Origin: Stagonosporopsis chrysanthemi
Taxonomy: Eukaryota; Ascomycota; Dothideomycetes; Pleosporales; Didymellaceae
Assembly (NCBI GenBank): GCA_022560025.1
Contig: JAFISE010000057.1
Coordinates: 1 to 64,000, forward strand
Direction of reading: 5' to 3'
DNA length: 64,000 bases
Positions within the stretch are counted from its first letter, which is position 1; each line of letters begins with the position of its first letter. Positions 51,228 through 62,418 of the stretch are shown here, one piece after another. Made by a program: the position numbers and the translations under genes. The notes below the pieces were generated by a model that searched no databases, was not told the origin of the DNA, and worked only from the letters and a program-made list of their open reading frames with translations.

Positions 51228-51799
51228 GGCTTGCGGCGATGCTGGGTAGCTGGGCAGTTGAGAGGTCACAAAGGCGACATGCAATTGCATATCGGCCACT
51301 TGTATGGCTACGTCATGGACAAACCCCATCGCCCTAGTGCGAAGCGCATATCTCAGCAGCAAAGACGATCTTGAAGGTCTCCATCATGATTCTAGATGGA
51401 AGCTGTGTCGGTCTTTCCAGGACTTCGAACGTGATGTTTTTCCGGGAAAATGACGCACAACTGGTTGCTTACGAGCTTAGCCTACGATCGGTTTCCGCAC
51501 GTTTTATAATTGGCTGATATGACTTGGGTCTAGGCCCATCCAGTCTCAGCCACTCTCAATCTGGAGAGTATGGTATTTGCAGATACCCACGAATCTGCAT
51601 TGATTGCTTGCCCTTTAGGTATCCCGAGATCGCGTTGGGCAAGACGTATCTGTAGAGAACAAAATTGTTGTCACAGCTAATGCACGAACCAACACACGAC
51701 TTGCGCCTGGGATCAGGCCTATCTAAGGCACGTCCGCCTCGATCAGACTTGCACACACCACCATTACCACGCCTTGAGCACACCTCGAAGACTGCGAAC
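51228..51799. other. divergent promoter, NIF3-like / alanyl-tRNA editing gene
   Basis: A 572-bp spacer between start codons. Both neighbouring frames stay open into it, so true starts may be further out (51329 minus, 51680 plus). No site is recognised. Confidence 0.5.
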
Positions 51800-53155
51800 A
51801 TGGCGGTAGCTATCGAAATGCCAATCATTTCGCCCAGCATCGTGGGCGCGCTGTCATGCCAAAAAGACTCATACCTGCAGACATTGGAGACCGAGGTTGT
51901 AGCGTGCGATGAGTACGTCCCACCAAAGAACATCCAACAAAACGGCAAAGCAAAGGCGAAGGCGAGGGAATCTATGAATTCCTCCAACGGGAATGGCAAT
52001 CTCGAACTGGCAGTGCAACGGACATGGATGATCGAGTTCGCTGACTCCGTTCTCTTCCCTGAGGGCGGTGGGCAGCACAGCGATCACGGGTTTATCAGTC
52101 CGCTTGGCGTCAAGGGATCGAGCGCAATACCCATCGAGAACATCCAGCGCCACGGACTACGATGTATACATTTCTCCCAAACGCCCTTGGAGGTCGGGAC
52201 AAAAGTCAGGCAGACGGTGTACTACGCGCGCAGATGGGACCTAATGCAGCAGCACACCGGCCAGCATTTGCTCTCCGCTATCATGGACGGCATGGATCTG
52301 CCAACGCTAGGCTGGAGTATGGGGCAACCAGGAGAGATGAATTACGTTGAACTGCCACGGAAACCTACCGATGCAGAGATCGTCAGGATACAGCAAGAAT
52401 GTAACGCAGTCGTACGCGAGAACTTGCCTGTCACGGTCGAGACACCGGAAGGGAAAAGCTCATCAAAACTGCCAGCCGACTATGATGGAGAGCAAGGTGT
52501 AATCAGATTCATCAAAATCGGGGACCTGGATTACAATGCGTGTTGTGGCACACATCTCAAACAGACATCACACATTGGCCTGATCCTGCTACACCACACA
52601 CAGTCGATCCGAGGAACCAATTGTCGCCTCTTCTTCACCGCTGGAGATCGAGCTATTAACATGGCCACTGAGTCAATCAATGGTCTCCGCAACATTGCTG
52701 TGTCACTGTCGTCCAGCGCCGCACCTGCGGAGGTCGCAGCAAAGGTACAAGGTCTTAGCGAGCAAGTGTCAGACGGGAGGAAAAGAGACAAGAGAATGCT
52801 CGCCGAGATTGCGAAATACGAGGCTCAACAAATCAGAGAAACACTACAGTGCGCTGTGGGTGCTGTTTCGCACCGACCGGACGACGGGCTGGACTTCATC
52901 AACCTCGCTCTCATTGAGCTTCGCGAAACGATTAAGGGCAAGGGTGTCGCTGTATTGTTTACGGGCGACACGAAGACCGCCGGGTCCCTAGTAATCACCG
53001 GCAATGCAGAGCTGGTGGAGAGTCTATCGGTGAAGGTGAAGGAGATAATTAAGACGGTGAAAGGGGGTGGCAAAGGAGAGAAATGGCAAGGCAAGATCAC
53101 TGAATGGCAAAAAGGCGAGATCGAGGCATTGAAGACGGTGGTAGAAGAGCTATGA
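51800..53155 (+). CDS. alanyl-tRNA editing protein (AlaX/AARSD1-like)
   Basis: A free-standing editing domain that hydrolyses Ser- or Gly-mischarged tRNA-Ala in trans. It is a single exon of 451 residues from the ATG at 51800 (AACATGG context); an in-frame ATG at 51680 would add 40. The N-terminal beta-barrel part contains the strand WMIEFADSVLFPEGGGQHSD, a hallmark of AlaRS/AlaX proteins. The zinc-binding catalytic motifs are HTGQHLLSA (H152, H156) and CCGTH (C248, H252). SIRGTNCRLFFTAGDRA follows. The C-terminal 170 residues are helical and resemble AARSD1 proteins (VKVKEIIKTVKGGGKGEKWQ). No aminoacylation domain is present. It is divergent from the NIF3-like gene and convergent with GH16, with only 73 bp between stop codons. 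Confidence 0.92.
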   Translation: MAVAIEMPIISPSIVGALSCQKDSYLQTLETEVVACDEYVPPKNIQQNGKAKAKARESMNSSNGNGNLELAVQRTWMIEFADSVLFPEGGGQHSDHGFISPLGVKGSSAIPIENIQRHGLRCIHFSQTPLEVGTKVRQTVYYARRWDLMQQHTGQHLLSAIMDGMDLPTLGWSMGQPGEMNYVELPRKPTDAEIVRIQQECNAVVRENLPVTVETPEGKSSSKLPADYDGEQGVIRFIKIGDLDYNACCGTHLKQTSHIGLILLHHTQSIRGTNCRLFFTAGDRAINMATESINGLRNIAVSLSSSAAPAEVAAKVQGLSEQVSDGRKRDKRMLAEIAKYEAQQIRETLQCAVGAVSHRPDDGLDFINLALIELRETIKGKGVAVLFTGDTKTAGSLVITGNAELVESLSVKVKEIIKTVKGGGKGEKWQGKITEWQKGEIEALKTVVEEL

Positions 53156-53228
53156 ACGCATCAACGCAACGATACCCACACATCGAGCCACGCCTTATGT
53201 TTATGGATGGCAGCCTCTATTCTCAGGT

Positions 53229-54443
53229 TTACACACCATACACTTTCACCGAGTTGATCAACCAGTAGCTCTACTCCAGATTAGTTCACCTCAACAAGCC
53301 TGAGGATGAGAGATACTCACATCTCCAAACGACTGCGGCTGCCCTGCCACATACGCATTACAACTCGGGTTCATTCTCGCACAAGATGTCTGCCCCCAAA
53401 CCCCCCCGGCCCAATCTCCACAAAACGTGATATCAAACACAATACTCAGGTCCCTGAACTTCGCAGCATAATCGCACCCAGCCCCAAAGTTGGCAGCCGG
53501 CGTCCCCCACAAACTCGGATCAGGGCTGCCACTCCTGATATTTGCGGGAATATCACGTGCCGCGAAATACCACACCTTGATTCCAGCGTTCGTCCAGAGA
53601 GTGGCGTACACGCCCCCGCCGTTTGCGTTGAACGCGGTGCCGTACGATGTCGGGTGCGTGGATTCGACACCGCACCCATTGAAGCCACCGCCGGCGCCGC
53701 AGTCTGCGTTCGCGATGCGGCGGCCTGTCTCGCCGCCAGGGCCTACGGTGGGGACGCAGCCTGGTGAGCTGTGGAGGGTGGCCTGATTATAGGTGTTAAG
53801 GTGCACGCCCTCGTAAATATCTAGCTCGCCGTGGTTTGGCCAGTTGGGGCCGACCATCCAGCTATGATGTGTTAGTACGTGGATTCTGAAGAGTGGGAAG
53901 TCGTACAATGCTGGCCACGAGCCGCAATTACTTCCAGGGACGTGGGCGAAGTCGGCAATCACAAGAGCTTGGTTGTAGGCACGTTTGCTTTGAATGCGGA
54001 CACTCTTTCGCCCGGGGCCGTTGGGGTTGAGTATAGATGTGGTGTCTACGCCCATATAAACTTGACTTCCTTGTGTTCGGAGAAGACCTAGTTGTTGAGC
54101 CTGCTGGGCAGTGACGTATTCAACGAAGCCATCTATGGATGTTGTTAGTACGTGTCGGAAGGCGCTCTAGTGGGACAAACGTGTAGGATCAGGAATCTGC
54201 TGTTGTGTTAATCGAGCTTGTTCTTTGGAATCAGTCACTCACGGCCTGAACATTGAACATGTTCAACCAGTTCGAGCCATCATATGTGTCGATCAATCCG
54301 TATGCTGCAGAGCTGAAGTCGCTGTCAATGATGTCTGATGTTGTGCCATTTAGCCACCATCCAGGCCCAGCTGGAACAGCTGCAGCATAAGGCCAGAGCA
54401 ATGAGAATGCTCCGATTAGCTTTATTGAAGCCATAGATCTCAT
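53229..54443 (-). CDS. GH16 endo-1,3(4)-beta-glucanase, secreted
   Basis: Cleaves mixed-linked or 1,3-beta-glucans outside the cell. Five exons: 54443-54243, 54199-54181, 54132-53907, 53861-53321, 53270-53229; introns of 43, 48, 45 and 50 nt; 342 residues, all phases consistent. The signal peptide is MRSMASIKLIGAFSLLWPYA up to AAVPAG. FVEYVTAQQAQQLGL and QVYMGVDTTSILNPNGPGRK follow, then SWPAFWMVGPNWPNHGE. The active site is HGELDIYEGVHLN with nucleophile E161, D163 and acid/base E166. Cysteine-rich loops (SSPGCV, NADCGAG, NGCGVE) and the closing SYWLINSVKVYGV are typical. A 19-nt exon and the last intron hide parts of the gene from simple reading. A TATA box sits 59 bp upstream of the ATG. 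The role may be wall remodelling or plant or fungal glucan breakdown. Confidence 0.93.
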
Positions 54444-55888
54444 TTGGTGGTAAAGCTAATAGTAGTTGCGAGGTTGTACAACGAGATAAGTTTGGCGCAC
54501 ATCTTATATGCAAGACATGCTTGGATACAGTCGAAGGCTACACGCGTGTACAATGCCCTAAGCAGGCACAACTCAAAGGGCAGGTCGAATTGTGAACGAA
54601 AGACCGTTGGACATACTGGGCCTGAGGAGGTGTGATCTAGGCCGCTATTGGACGTACCGGAAGTAATGTCATGATAGAGTCGCACTATGATTTGAGACCA
54701 GAGTGGATGACGTTTGGCGTGGCAGACACACAACGGTCGATGAGCTCAAAGGGGTATCTGGAAGAGCTTACATTGTAGACATGAGCATACCTCCTGATGA
54801 TATTGTAGCGCGCGTGCCGTCAAGGCTGACAGTAGCCTTGCGTAGCCTTGCACAGGAAATTAAGATTTCCTAGTGTGGGTTGCAAACATGGAACTCATGA
54901 TTGGGAGTGGTCAGCAAGGTTAATTCATAATCAACCTAATCTCTGGCTCGAAGCTACACGGCCTGTACGAATCCAAAACTGCGGCTTCACGGGCATAATA
55001 GTTTTCTATCAACCTAACAACTCTCCCTGTTCTCCGTGGACGGGAAATGGCAATATTCAGGTGTCGCTGGGCAACATATCGTTTGCGATAGGTGTAGAGA
55101 CTCTTTAAAATGCATACCTGGAGATACTTTCGTGGGTACGCTCCAGCATTCAGACCTATTTCTCTGTTCTCAGCATGCAGCCTACCAGATCGAGGCCAGC
55201 CAGTCACAGTTCGAATCGCCTCCCATGTTGTCCGAATACCAACCCCGCACTTTCCGTCTCTCTACTGCAGGTGTCACGTCGCACGGCGCACGCGAGCTTC
55301 GGGGGCGATCTGCCCAGCCGGTGATTATTCTTAATATGGGCGAGTATTCGCACGAGGGCCGTTCGCGTGTCTTTGCACCAGTGCACTCGTGCGAGTTCTG
55401 GTCATGTTGGATGTCTAGTGGCTCACAGATCGGTGTACGAATCTGACGCGGCGTGAAAGATGGCTCACACAGCAATGTTACAACAGGAGGAGGTCAAAGA
55501 TCAGTGATAGAGTGCGGTGCAGTCGAGATCCACGAGTTCAGGAGAGGGAGGTGCTATCCCTTCTCAACACTAGCGCATGACGTACCATGTACCTTTCCAT
55601 CTTTATCCTCGATGCTATGAAGTACTCAGCCGGCTTGCGAAATTATTAGATTGATCTGTACCAGCCACTCAACAGATGATCACTGGAACCATACTATGTA
55701 CGTACTGTTGGGCGATGTCTAACACGAGTAGTCATCATTCATATCACGTCAACCAACTTTGGGCGAGGCGCCGTTCGTGCGGGTAATCTAGCTTCGAAGC
55801 CATCGACGTCGATTCTACCCGACGGAGCTTTCAATTTAGAAAGTGTAGCATACACCACAATTCGTAGGAGTGATTAGTCTCACAGGCA
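54444..55888. other. 1.4-kb divergent intergenic region
   Basis: Between the GH16 and nitroreductase genes. It shows a short direct repeat, GTAGCCTTGC twice at about 54832-54850. No gene is supported; open frames of up to 136 codons here lack family resemblance. Confidence 0.5.
54502..54508 (-). promoter_or_regulatory. TATA box of the GH16 gene
   Basis: TATAAGA on the minus strand, 59 bp upstream of the ATG at 54443, a spacing that implies a short leader of about 30 nt. Confidence 0.5.
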
Positions 55889-56671
55889 ATGTCAACACCC
55901 GACTACCAGTCGACAACCATCATCACACCACAAATTTACATCACCATGAACCTTCAAGATGGCATCCAAGAAGCCCAGACTCAGGATGGCCACAAAGATG
56001 ACTCCGCATTTAAGAGCCCTCCAAACCTCACCTTACTCATGCCTGCCCGCCACTCGACCCGCTCCTTCCTTCCGCGCCCCATCCCAGCACCCCTCCTGTA
56101 CAATGCCCTGTCCCTCGCCCAACGAACCTCCAGCAATTCAAACCTACAACCCTGGCGCCTCAAGATAGTGACTGGGCATGCACTGCACCGTCTCTCCGCC
56201 GCGCTCCTCTCCGCCGTAGACTCCGGCGCCACGCCAACCACAGCCCCCATCCCAGACGCTTACTGCCACTACCGCTCTGCGCTGGGGAGGGAGTTGTACG
56301 GACCGAGGGGGTATGCTGTATCGCGAGACAAAAACGGGATGGAGAAGGCGCGGCGGAGGAATTACGAGTTCTTTGGCGCGCCGGTGGGAATTATTGTGTG
56401 TATGGATGGAAAGCTGGATGAGGTCGATGTGATGTGCGTTGGCATGTATGTGCAGACGCTTTGCTTGCTGTTGGCCGAGCGCGGGTTGGGAACTTGTGTG
56501 CAGGTTAGTGTTGCGGGGTATCCGGGAGTGGTGAGGGAAGTGCTTGAGATTGGGGAGGGGGTAAAGGTGCTAAGTGGAATTGCTGTAGGGTATGAGGATG
56601 AGGCGGTGGGGCTGAATAGTTTGGATATCGGAAGGGACGCGTGGGGCGCAAGTGTTGAGTTTGTGGACTAG
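55889..56671 (+). CDS. nitroreductase-family FMN oxidoreductase
   Basis: A flavoenzyme reducing nitro compounds, quinones or flavins with NAD(P)H; the natural substrate is unknown. It is a single exon of 260 residues. An alternative ATG (MNLQDG) 57 bases downstream is possible. The FMN-binding start of the fold is ARHSTRSFLPRPIPAPLLYN, with the R-S-x-R phosphate contact. Next is RTSSNSNLQPWRLKIVTG (SSxNxQPW, ring contact), then YELF-type NYEFFGAPVGIIVCMDG, GMYVQTLCLLLAERGLGTCV and the closing VLSGIAVGYEDE. The usual C-terminal Arg contact is less clear. It ends 111 bp before the stop codon of the convergent ATPase gene. No redox partner is nearby. Confidence 0.9.
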   Translation: MSTPDYQSTTIITPQIYITMNLQDGIQEAQTQDGHKDDSAFKSPPNLTLLMPARHSTRSFLPRPIPAPLLYNALSLAQRTSSNSNLQPWRLKIVTGHALHRLSAALLSAVDSGATPTTAPIPDAYCHYRSALGRELYGPRGYAVSRDKNGMEKARRRNYEFFGAPVGIIVCMDGKLDEVDVMCVGMYVQTLCLLLAERGLGTCVQVSVAGYPGVVREVLEIGEGVKVLSGIAVGYEDEAVGLNSLDIGRDAWGASVEFVD

Positions 56672-56782
56672 GCAGAGTGTAATACACCTGAACATGTATA
56701 TGTTTTGTAGGAAGATCTATCTGTCTTCTACTTCTGTCTGTAGCAGTTTAGGCTTAGCTGTGTTTTACAGAGGGTGCGCTGT

Positions 56783-59700
56783 CTACCACGCGATCCTCGC
56801 AATCAGCCCCTGCGGCCATTTCCTGACACAGTACTTCCTAGCCTCATCTATCATCAGCCACCCAAATCCAAAAGCCGCGGGTAAGAACCAATGCTCCACC
56901 GGCACCTGACGAGTATCAATCGTGTTCTGCAGGCCAGGAATATAACAGAAGATGAAAACAACTATGATAGCAAACAGCCCACCCGGAAAGAGCAGCCAGT
57001 TTTGTGTATCCTTGTTGAACAGCGGCGGCTGCTGAAAGATCGACAGGCGACGTGTGCGGGTAGCAAGCAGATTGAACAACTGCATCACTACCAGAGTAAC
57101 AAAGTAGATGCTACTCGCGGTATTGACCTTCTCGTTGATGAGGTCCGCAGTAAAGGGTTCTTCGTACTCGCCGTACTTCAACCACATAGCGTTAAATGGG
57201 ATGCCTTGCGTCTCGAGGTACCAAAAGGCCATGGTGAAGGAGAGGAAACACTGTAGCAGGCCGACGACGAAATAGGCGTGGAAGATCAACCGAGTGTTGA
57301 CAAGGCGGTCCTTACGTGGGTTACGGGGAGGACGGAGCATAACATCGGCTTCGGGCTTCTCGTATGCGAGGGTGATGGCCGCTGCGCAGTCAGTAAGACA
57401 GCAGATGATGATCTGGGGATGTTAGTCACTTTCCTGATTGTAGGTGTACGGGTAGCGCTTACCATAAGGAAGGACGACAGAATCTGAGGAATACCAAACG
57501 CTACGTTTGTAATCACAGGCCAGAGCTCAGAGAAACTACCCGCTGGAAGCAGGTACACAATGGTCTTCTTGAGGTTGTCGTAGACGAGACGACCATATTG
57601 GACCGCCTCGACAATGGCAGCAAACGAGTCAAGCAGAACCATATCGGCAGCTTCAATGGCGATGTCTGATCCGCTGCCCATTGCAATACCGATATCGGCA
57701 GCCTTCAGAGATGGCGCATCGTTGACACCGTCGCCGGTCATGCCGACAATGTTTTCGCGCGACTGAAATTCTTTGACGATACGGAGCTTTTGTTCGGGCG
57801 TTGTACGGGCGAACACGATCTCTTGGTACTGGCAAAGTAGATCCCACTGTGCATCGTTGAGAGTGATTAATTCCGGTCCACTCAAGACAATGGCCTGCCT
57901 CGTTGTTCCAATCTTGCCGTCACGGCCAAGAGCGCTGATGTTGTCGACGAGTGCTGAATTGGAGATAATACCGCACTCTTCAGCAATGGCTTGCGCGGTG
58001 AGCTTGAAGTCGCCGGTGACCATGAAGATGCGGATAGAGGCACCACGAAGAATTCGGACAACATCCGGAATCTCGTCACGAGGAGGATCTACAATTCCCA
58101 CCATACCAACGAATGTAAGGCCTTGACGAGCGGACACGAGGACTTCCTTCTCGTGGTTGGTAGAGAATGGAGCGACTGTAGGCTTCTGAGCGAGGAGGAT
58201 GACACGTTTGCCTTGACGGGACCAATCGTCCTTTATGCGTTCGATTCGAGCGAGTTGGGCAGGCGTCAGGGGTACAGCTTCGCCTTTGTCATCAAGCAGG
58301 GTGTCGCAGCGATCCAGAAGAATGTCAGGTGCGCCCTTGATCATGAGAATTCTAGGAAAGTCAATATCGAGCTTGACTTGAAGTGACGCTGTGATTGACC
58401 ACTTACGTGTTGTTGCTGGTTGCGTTCTGGTTGGCCGGGCTCATGAGCCTGACCATAAACTTGTTCTTGCTATTGAAAGCAATCTCAAAGACCTTCTTGT
58501 AGTCGCGGCGCAGCTCGGCCACTGAGCCAAGGCTCTCAGACAGACGAAGTAGAGCTTGGTCGGTAGCATCGCCGTTGATTCTACGCTCAGCAACGGACAA
58601 GTGCATTGTCGCAGCATCAAACTCGCCAGAATTGCAGAGACCTGCAAGCATACGCAATTTGTTGATGACATCGTCCCTCTTTTTCGAAAGAGCAGCAAGG
58701 TTGTTCTCGGATCGCAGAGTGGCCATGAGATCACGGGCTGCTTCAGGCGTATACTCCTCGCCTCCAGCGTAGATGTCGGTGACTATCATGCTATTCTACG
58801 CAATCGTTAGTAACAAGACCGTAAATCCAGATGGAAACGTGCTCACCTTAGTCAATGTACCTGTCTTGTCAGAGCAAATGACGGAAACCGAACCAAGAGT
58901 CTCGACTGTCTTCAGCGACTTGCAAAGGATCTTGTTCTTCCTCATGATGTTCGCAACGATGGTCAAGCTCGTAGTAAGCGCGATGGGGAGACCTTCAGGA
59001 ATGAATGCAACCGCAGCTGATACACAACTCACAATGAGCAAAGGGACGTCAATCCAATCTGGGTAATCTTTTCGTAGCCATGCTGCCCTGTAGTGTGGTT
59101 AGCAGGACTAAGATTCGCAATGACCAACCGGCATACCAGAGAATCACAATGACGACAACCACAACTGTGATGAAAGTCGAGATGATAAGAACGAAGCGAA
59201 GGATCTCCTTTTGCAGAGGTGTCATGCCGGTCTTAGGGTCCGACGTAAGCTTTGCAATGCGCCCGAAGACAGTACTGTCGCCAGTGGCGACGCAAACACC
59301 GATGCAGCTACCGGAAATGCAATGCGTGCCTTGCATACCGATGTTGTTTGTCTCGAGGTAGTTATCTTCGGTAGACTCGACAGTAGCGTGCACAGGCTCA
59401 GATTCACCTTAGTTATGTTAGCTATGTGTCACACTCTGTAAGAATGTAGACGTACCAGTCAGAATAGCGCGGTCAAACATCGCATCGCTAGACACTTCAA
59501 CGAAACGAACGTCAGCAGGCAGCTTGTTTCCTTGTTTGATGACGATGGTGTCTCCAGGAACGAGGTCGAGTGCAGACACGCTGACTTGCGAACCGTTGCG
59601 AATGACGATGCACTGATCGGGGAGCATAGTCCCAATGGAAGCCATCACTCGACTGGTGGACCAATCCTGCCATGCGTTGAAAGCGGCCTGAATCAGCCAG

Positions 59701-60319
59701 ACAGCAATCAGAACGCAGGCGAGAGCCAAGTTGGCTACCGCTGGAGGATGCCCAAGAGGTCTCCACGCGATGAAGACGAGGATACCCGCGCCGAGAAGGA
59801 TACTACCGAAACCACCAAAAAAGTAGCCCATGATCTTGCCAAGGAGACCCGACGGAGGCGGCGACATCTTGTTTTTGCCATACTCGGCGATGCGTCGCTT
59901 CGATTGATCTTCGGAAAGACCTTGGTTGGTATCGACGGAAAGACGGCGGCAAAGTTCGTCAACCTCAAGGGTGTGCCTGATATAGTCAATGAGCTTAGGC
60001 AAACTAGGCTGCCGGCTGGTAGAACATACCATTCGAGACCAGCGAGGTCCACGGCGCCCTTCTCCTTTGCGCGCCTGACCTCAGACTGCTTCTTTTGGTT
60101 CTCCTCATCAACCTCGATCGAGAGCGTACGATATGTGATGGGCAGCGCAGTCCCAGGATCTACATTTCGTACACCACCACCTACGCTGTGGATGGAGAGA
60201 CTGCCAACACTGCTACGACGATGGCGCCGTTGAAGAGCGCGTTCATTACCTCCAAGACCTGCTTCCTCATCTACAGCATCGAAGCGAATTCGCTGAGCTG
60301 GTTTGTCCTCTTTGTCCAT
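56783..60319 (-). CDS. P-type cation ATPase, P2C-like (Na,K-ATPase alpha-related)
   Basis: Membrane cation pump, probably at the plasma membrane. Seven exons: 60319-60030, 59976-59456, 59407-59129, 59082-58847, 58795-58407, 58351-57463, 57412-56783; six introns of 46-55 nt; 1,077 residues, all phases agree. Landmarks in order: the cytosolic LSEDQSKRRIAEYGKNKMSP; the actuator with VPGDTIVIKQGNKLPADVRF and TGESEP; helix 4 PEGLPIALTTSLTIVANIMR; phosphorylation DKTGTLT (about D435); nucleotide domain MIKGAPDILLDRC; VDPPRDEIPDVVRILRGASI; hinge MTGDGVNDAPSLKAADIGIA; and a C-terminal block of helices containing ITLAYEKPEADVMLRPPRNP, which is close to Na,K/H,K pumps. In helix 6 only one of the two Na,K-ATPase Asp residues seems kept (CCLTDCAA). 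No beta-subunit gene is here. The ion is uncertain. A TATA box lies at 60471-60476. Confidence 0.92.
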
Positions 60320-62418
60320 GTTTGACGAAACGAAGGGAGCAAAGTCGCACTGGGAAGCTGGCTGTTACACAGCAGACCCGTGGAGTTGGGAGACGAGAAA
60401 GGACTGAAACTGTAGGGCCCAAGAGAAGAGAAGAGGTAAGAGGGAGCATGAGTGCAATGAGACTGAGCGATTTATACAAATTCCTCGAACGAGAAATGAT
60501 ATTCCTACATACTAGCCAATGGTTCCAGATAGGTACTGCAGCTGCGTCAAACACGTGTATTCCACGCATAACCCAGCCTCGTCTGCTCTCCTACGTAAGA
60601 TTCGGGCGGGCGCGTCGCCGTCGAGAGACTCCCCGACGCCATGGTACAAAGCGGTGTCGAGCCTTTGTCGCGGGATTCGATGAAAAATGGCTCATACATG
60701 TCAACCAGGCGGATGCAATGTGTCAATCGCGCTCGCATCAGGAATGCCGCTGTTACTTGCACGTGCAGCGTAATTTCCTTGTGTCAAATGTCATGTTTGT
60801 AGCTGTTGCTGGTTAGCGATGAGCGATTTATGATATGGGCACGTGATACACAGCCACCCCGAAAAGCGACAACCAACAAGCTTTTCTCGGTGTGCCAATC
60901 ACAGCGTTTCCCACTGGACCACAGCTCCTGTACGACAGTCACAATTCCTGGCTTGCCCCGTCTCAATCAAATATTGTGGCTTCAGAGCGTTGCATTTTGG
61001 CGCATAGCTGCCGCGTCCAGATCCAGTATTCCGGGTTGCAAGGTGAGTCGCCACGCGCGCAACGGCACTGCAGATTGCAGATCGATCCTGCTTCTTGTGC
61101 TTATGCTGCCCGAGAAGGTGCACACTGGGCCTGGCCTGACTCTGTAGCGACTCGCTTGGACACACGAGAAGAAGCGTGTACAGAGAAAGGTCTGACGTTC
61201 GCATTGCACGACTGAATTGATGGATCTCCGAGCAATAATCGCAAACTTTTGCTGTTTAAGCTGCATGCTTGTAGCAGAAAGCGAGGCCAGGCCCGACTGG
61301 TACAAAAGCGGTGGGCTCTTGCAAGATATTACGAAGCTAACAGCCCGCTGCGTCGAGTCAATATGTCGCTCATAGAGCGGGAGCATCCGTCATAGACCCT
61401 GAGCTACGCGTTGCTCCGTGAGATGAACGGTGCGTGCATTACATAGCCGAGTGCAACTGCAGCTCTGTTCCCGCGGGCAGAAGCAGCATGGTCGCTTGGA
61501 AGGGCGCTCATAGATCCGCTTGGTTGTTGTTTTTCGATGGAGTGACAGAAGGTGGGTGGGTTGCAAGCGCTCATTGTGCTCACTGCGGGGATGCTTGCGC
61601 CGACACTGGTTCGCTGTCAGCACACAGACCCTTTCTCATCTGGTTGGTGCATGTCATAAGTGCCATTTACCCGATCTGTTGGTCCAGTGTGGGGCAGTGT
61701 GCGTTCTGCCAGATCGATGACCAAGAACCAGGCTGTAGGACGGGCAGCCGCCGTTTCTTCTTCCAACCGTAAGCGCCGTGCAGTTCCCCGTTGATCTCCA
61801 TCATGCTGGGAAGGCTGTGACCATAAATTGTAGCTCGCTGCCAGGCTGGAACTCATGAGGCGTTCGGCTGAGCTCGTGCTTCAGTGCGTATTGGGTAGGC
61901 TTGACCCCGAGAGGGTGGCAGAATGAGTCTGCCGTGTCAAACTCAGATCGCTGGCTGTCTATGGGTGCAAAATCTTGTGGCAGGTAGATGAAGCGGCAAG
62001 CCATTATATTGTGCTGGCCCAGCGCCATGCTTGTTGACTCCAGCCTTAGTGTGGTTATTCGGTGACGACTTTGCGCTCGACTGTTGTCCAATTTGCGGTT
62101 TAGATGAGCCGTGAAACGCAAGCTGCAACAAGTTAGCAGAGATTCGCTCGAATAAGATATGCTTACAGCCTCATGGACTACACTGGGTAGCGGGGTGATA
62201 CGGGAAGGTGATCAAGTTTGGCCACATTGTACGCAACTCACAAACAAAAGACATGGCAAATGCAGTGTGGTCATTCCAATTGTTGACATTCATAGATGCT
62301 TCGTTATGTTTCCCCTGGCCGTGGTAATCTCTTCCCGATTCCCGACAATTCGATTCTGGTGACCTCGCCGGGTTCACTTCAGTCCAATATCGTAATTTAC
62401 ATCGCTTCATTGAGAAGC
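60320..62418. other. 2.1-kb intergenic region
   Basis: Between the ATPase promoter side and the 3' end of the DJ-1-like gene. I see no gene, RNA gene or repeat that I can support beyond the TATA box. Open frames up to about 160 codons are Cys/Arg/Ser-rich and unconvincing. Confidence 0.5.
60471..60476 (-). promoter_or_regulatory. TATA box of the P2C-like ATPase gene
   Basis: TATAAA on the minus strand, within GTATAAATCG, about 152-157 bp upstream of the ATG at 60319. Confidence 0.45.
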
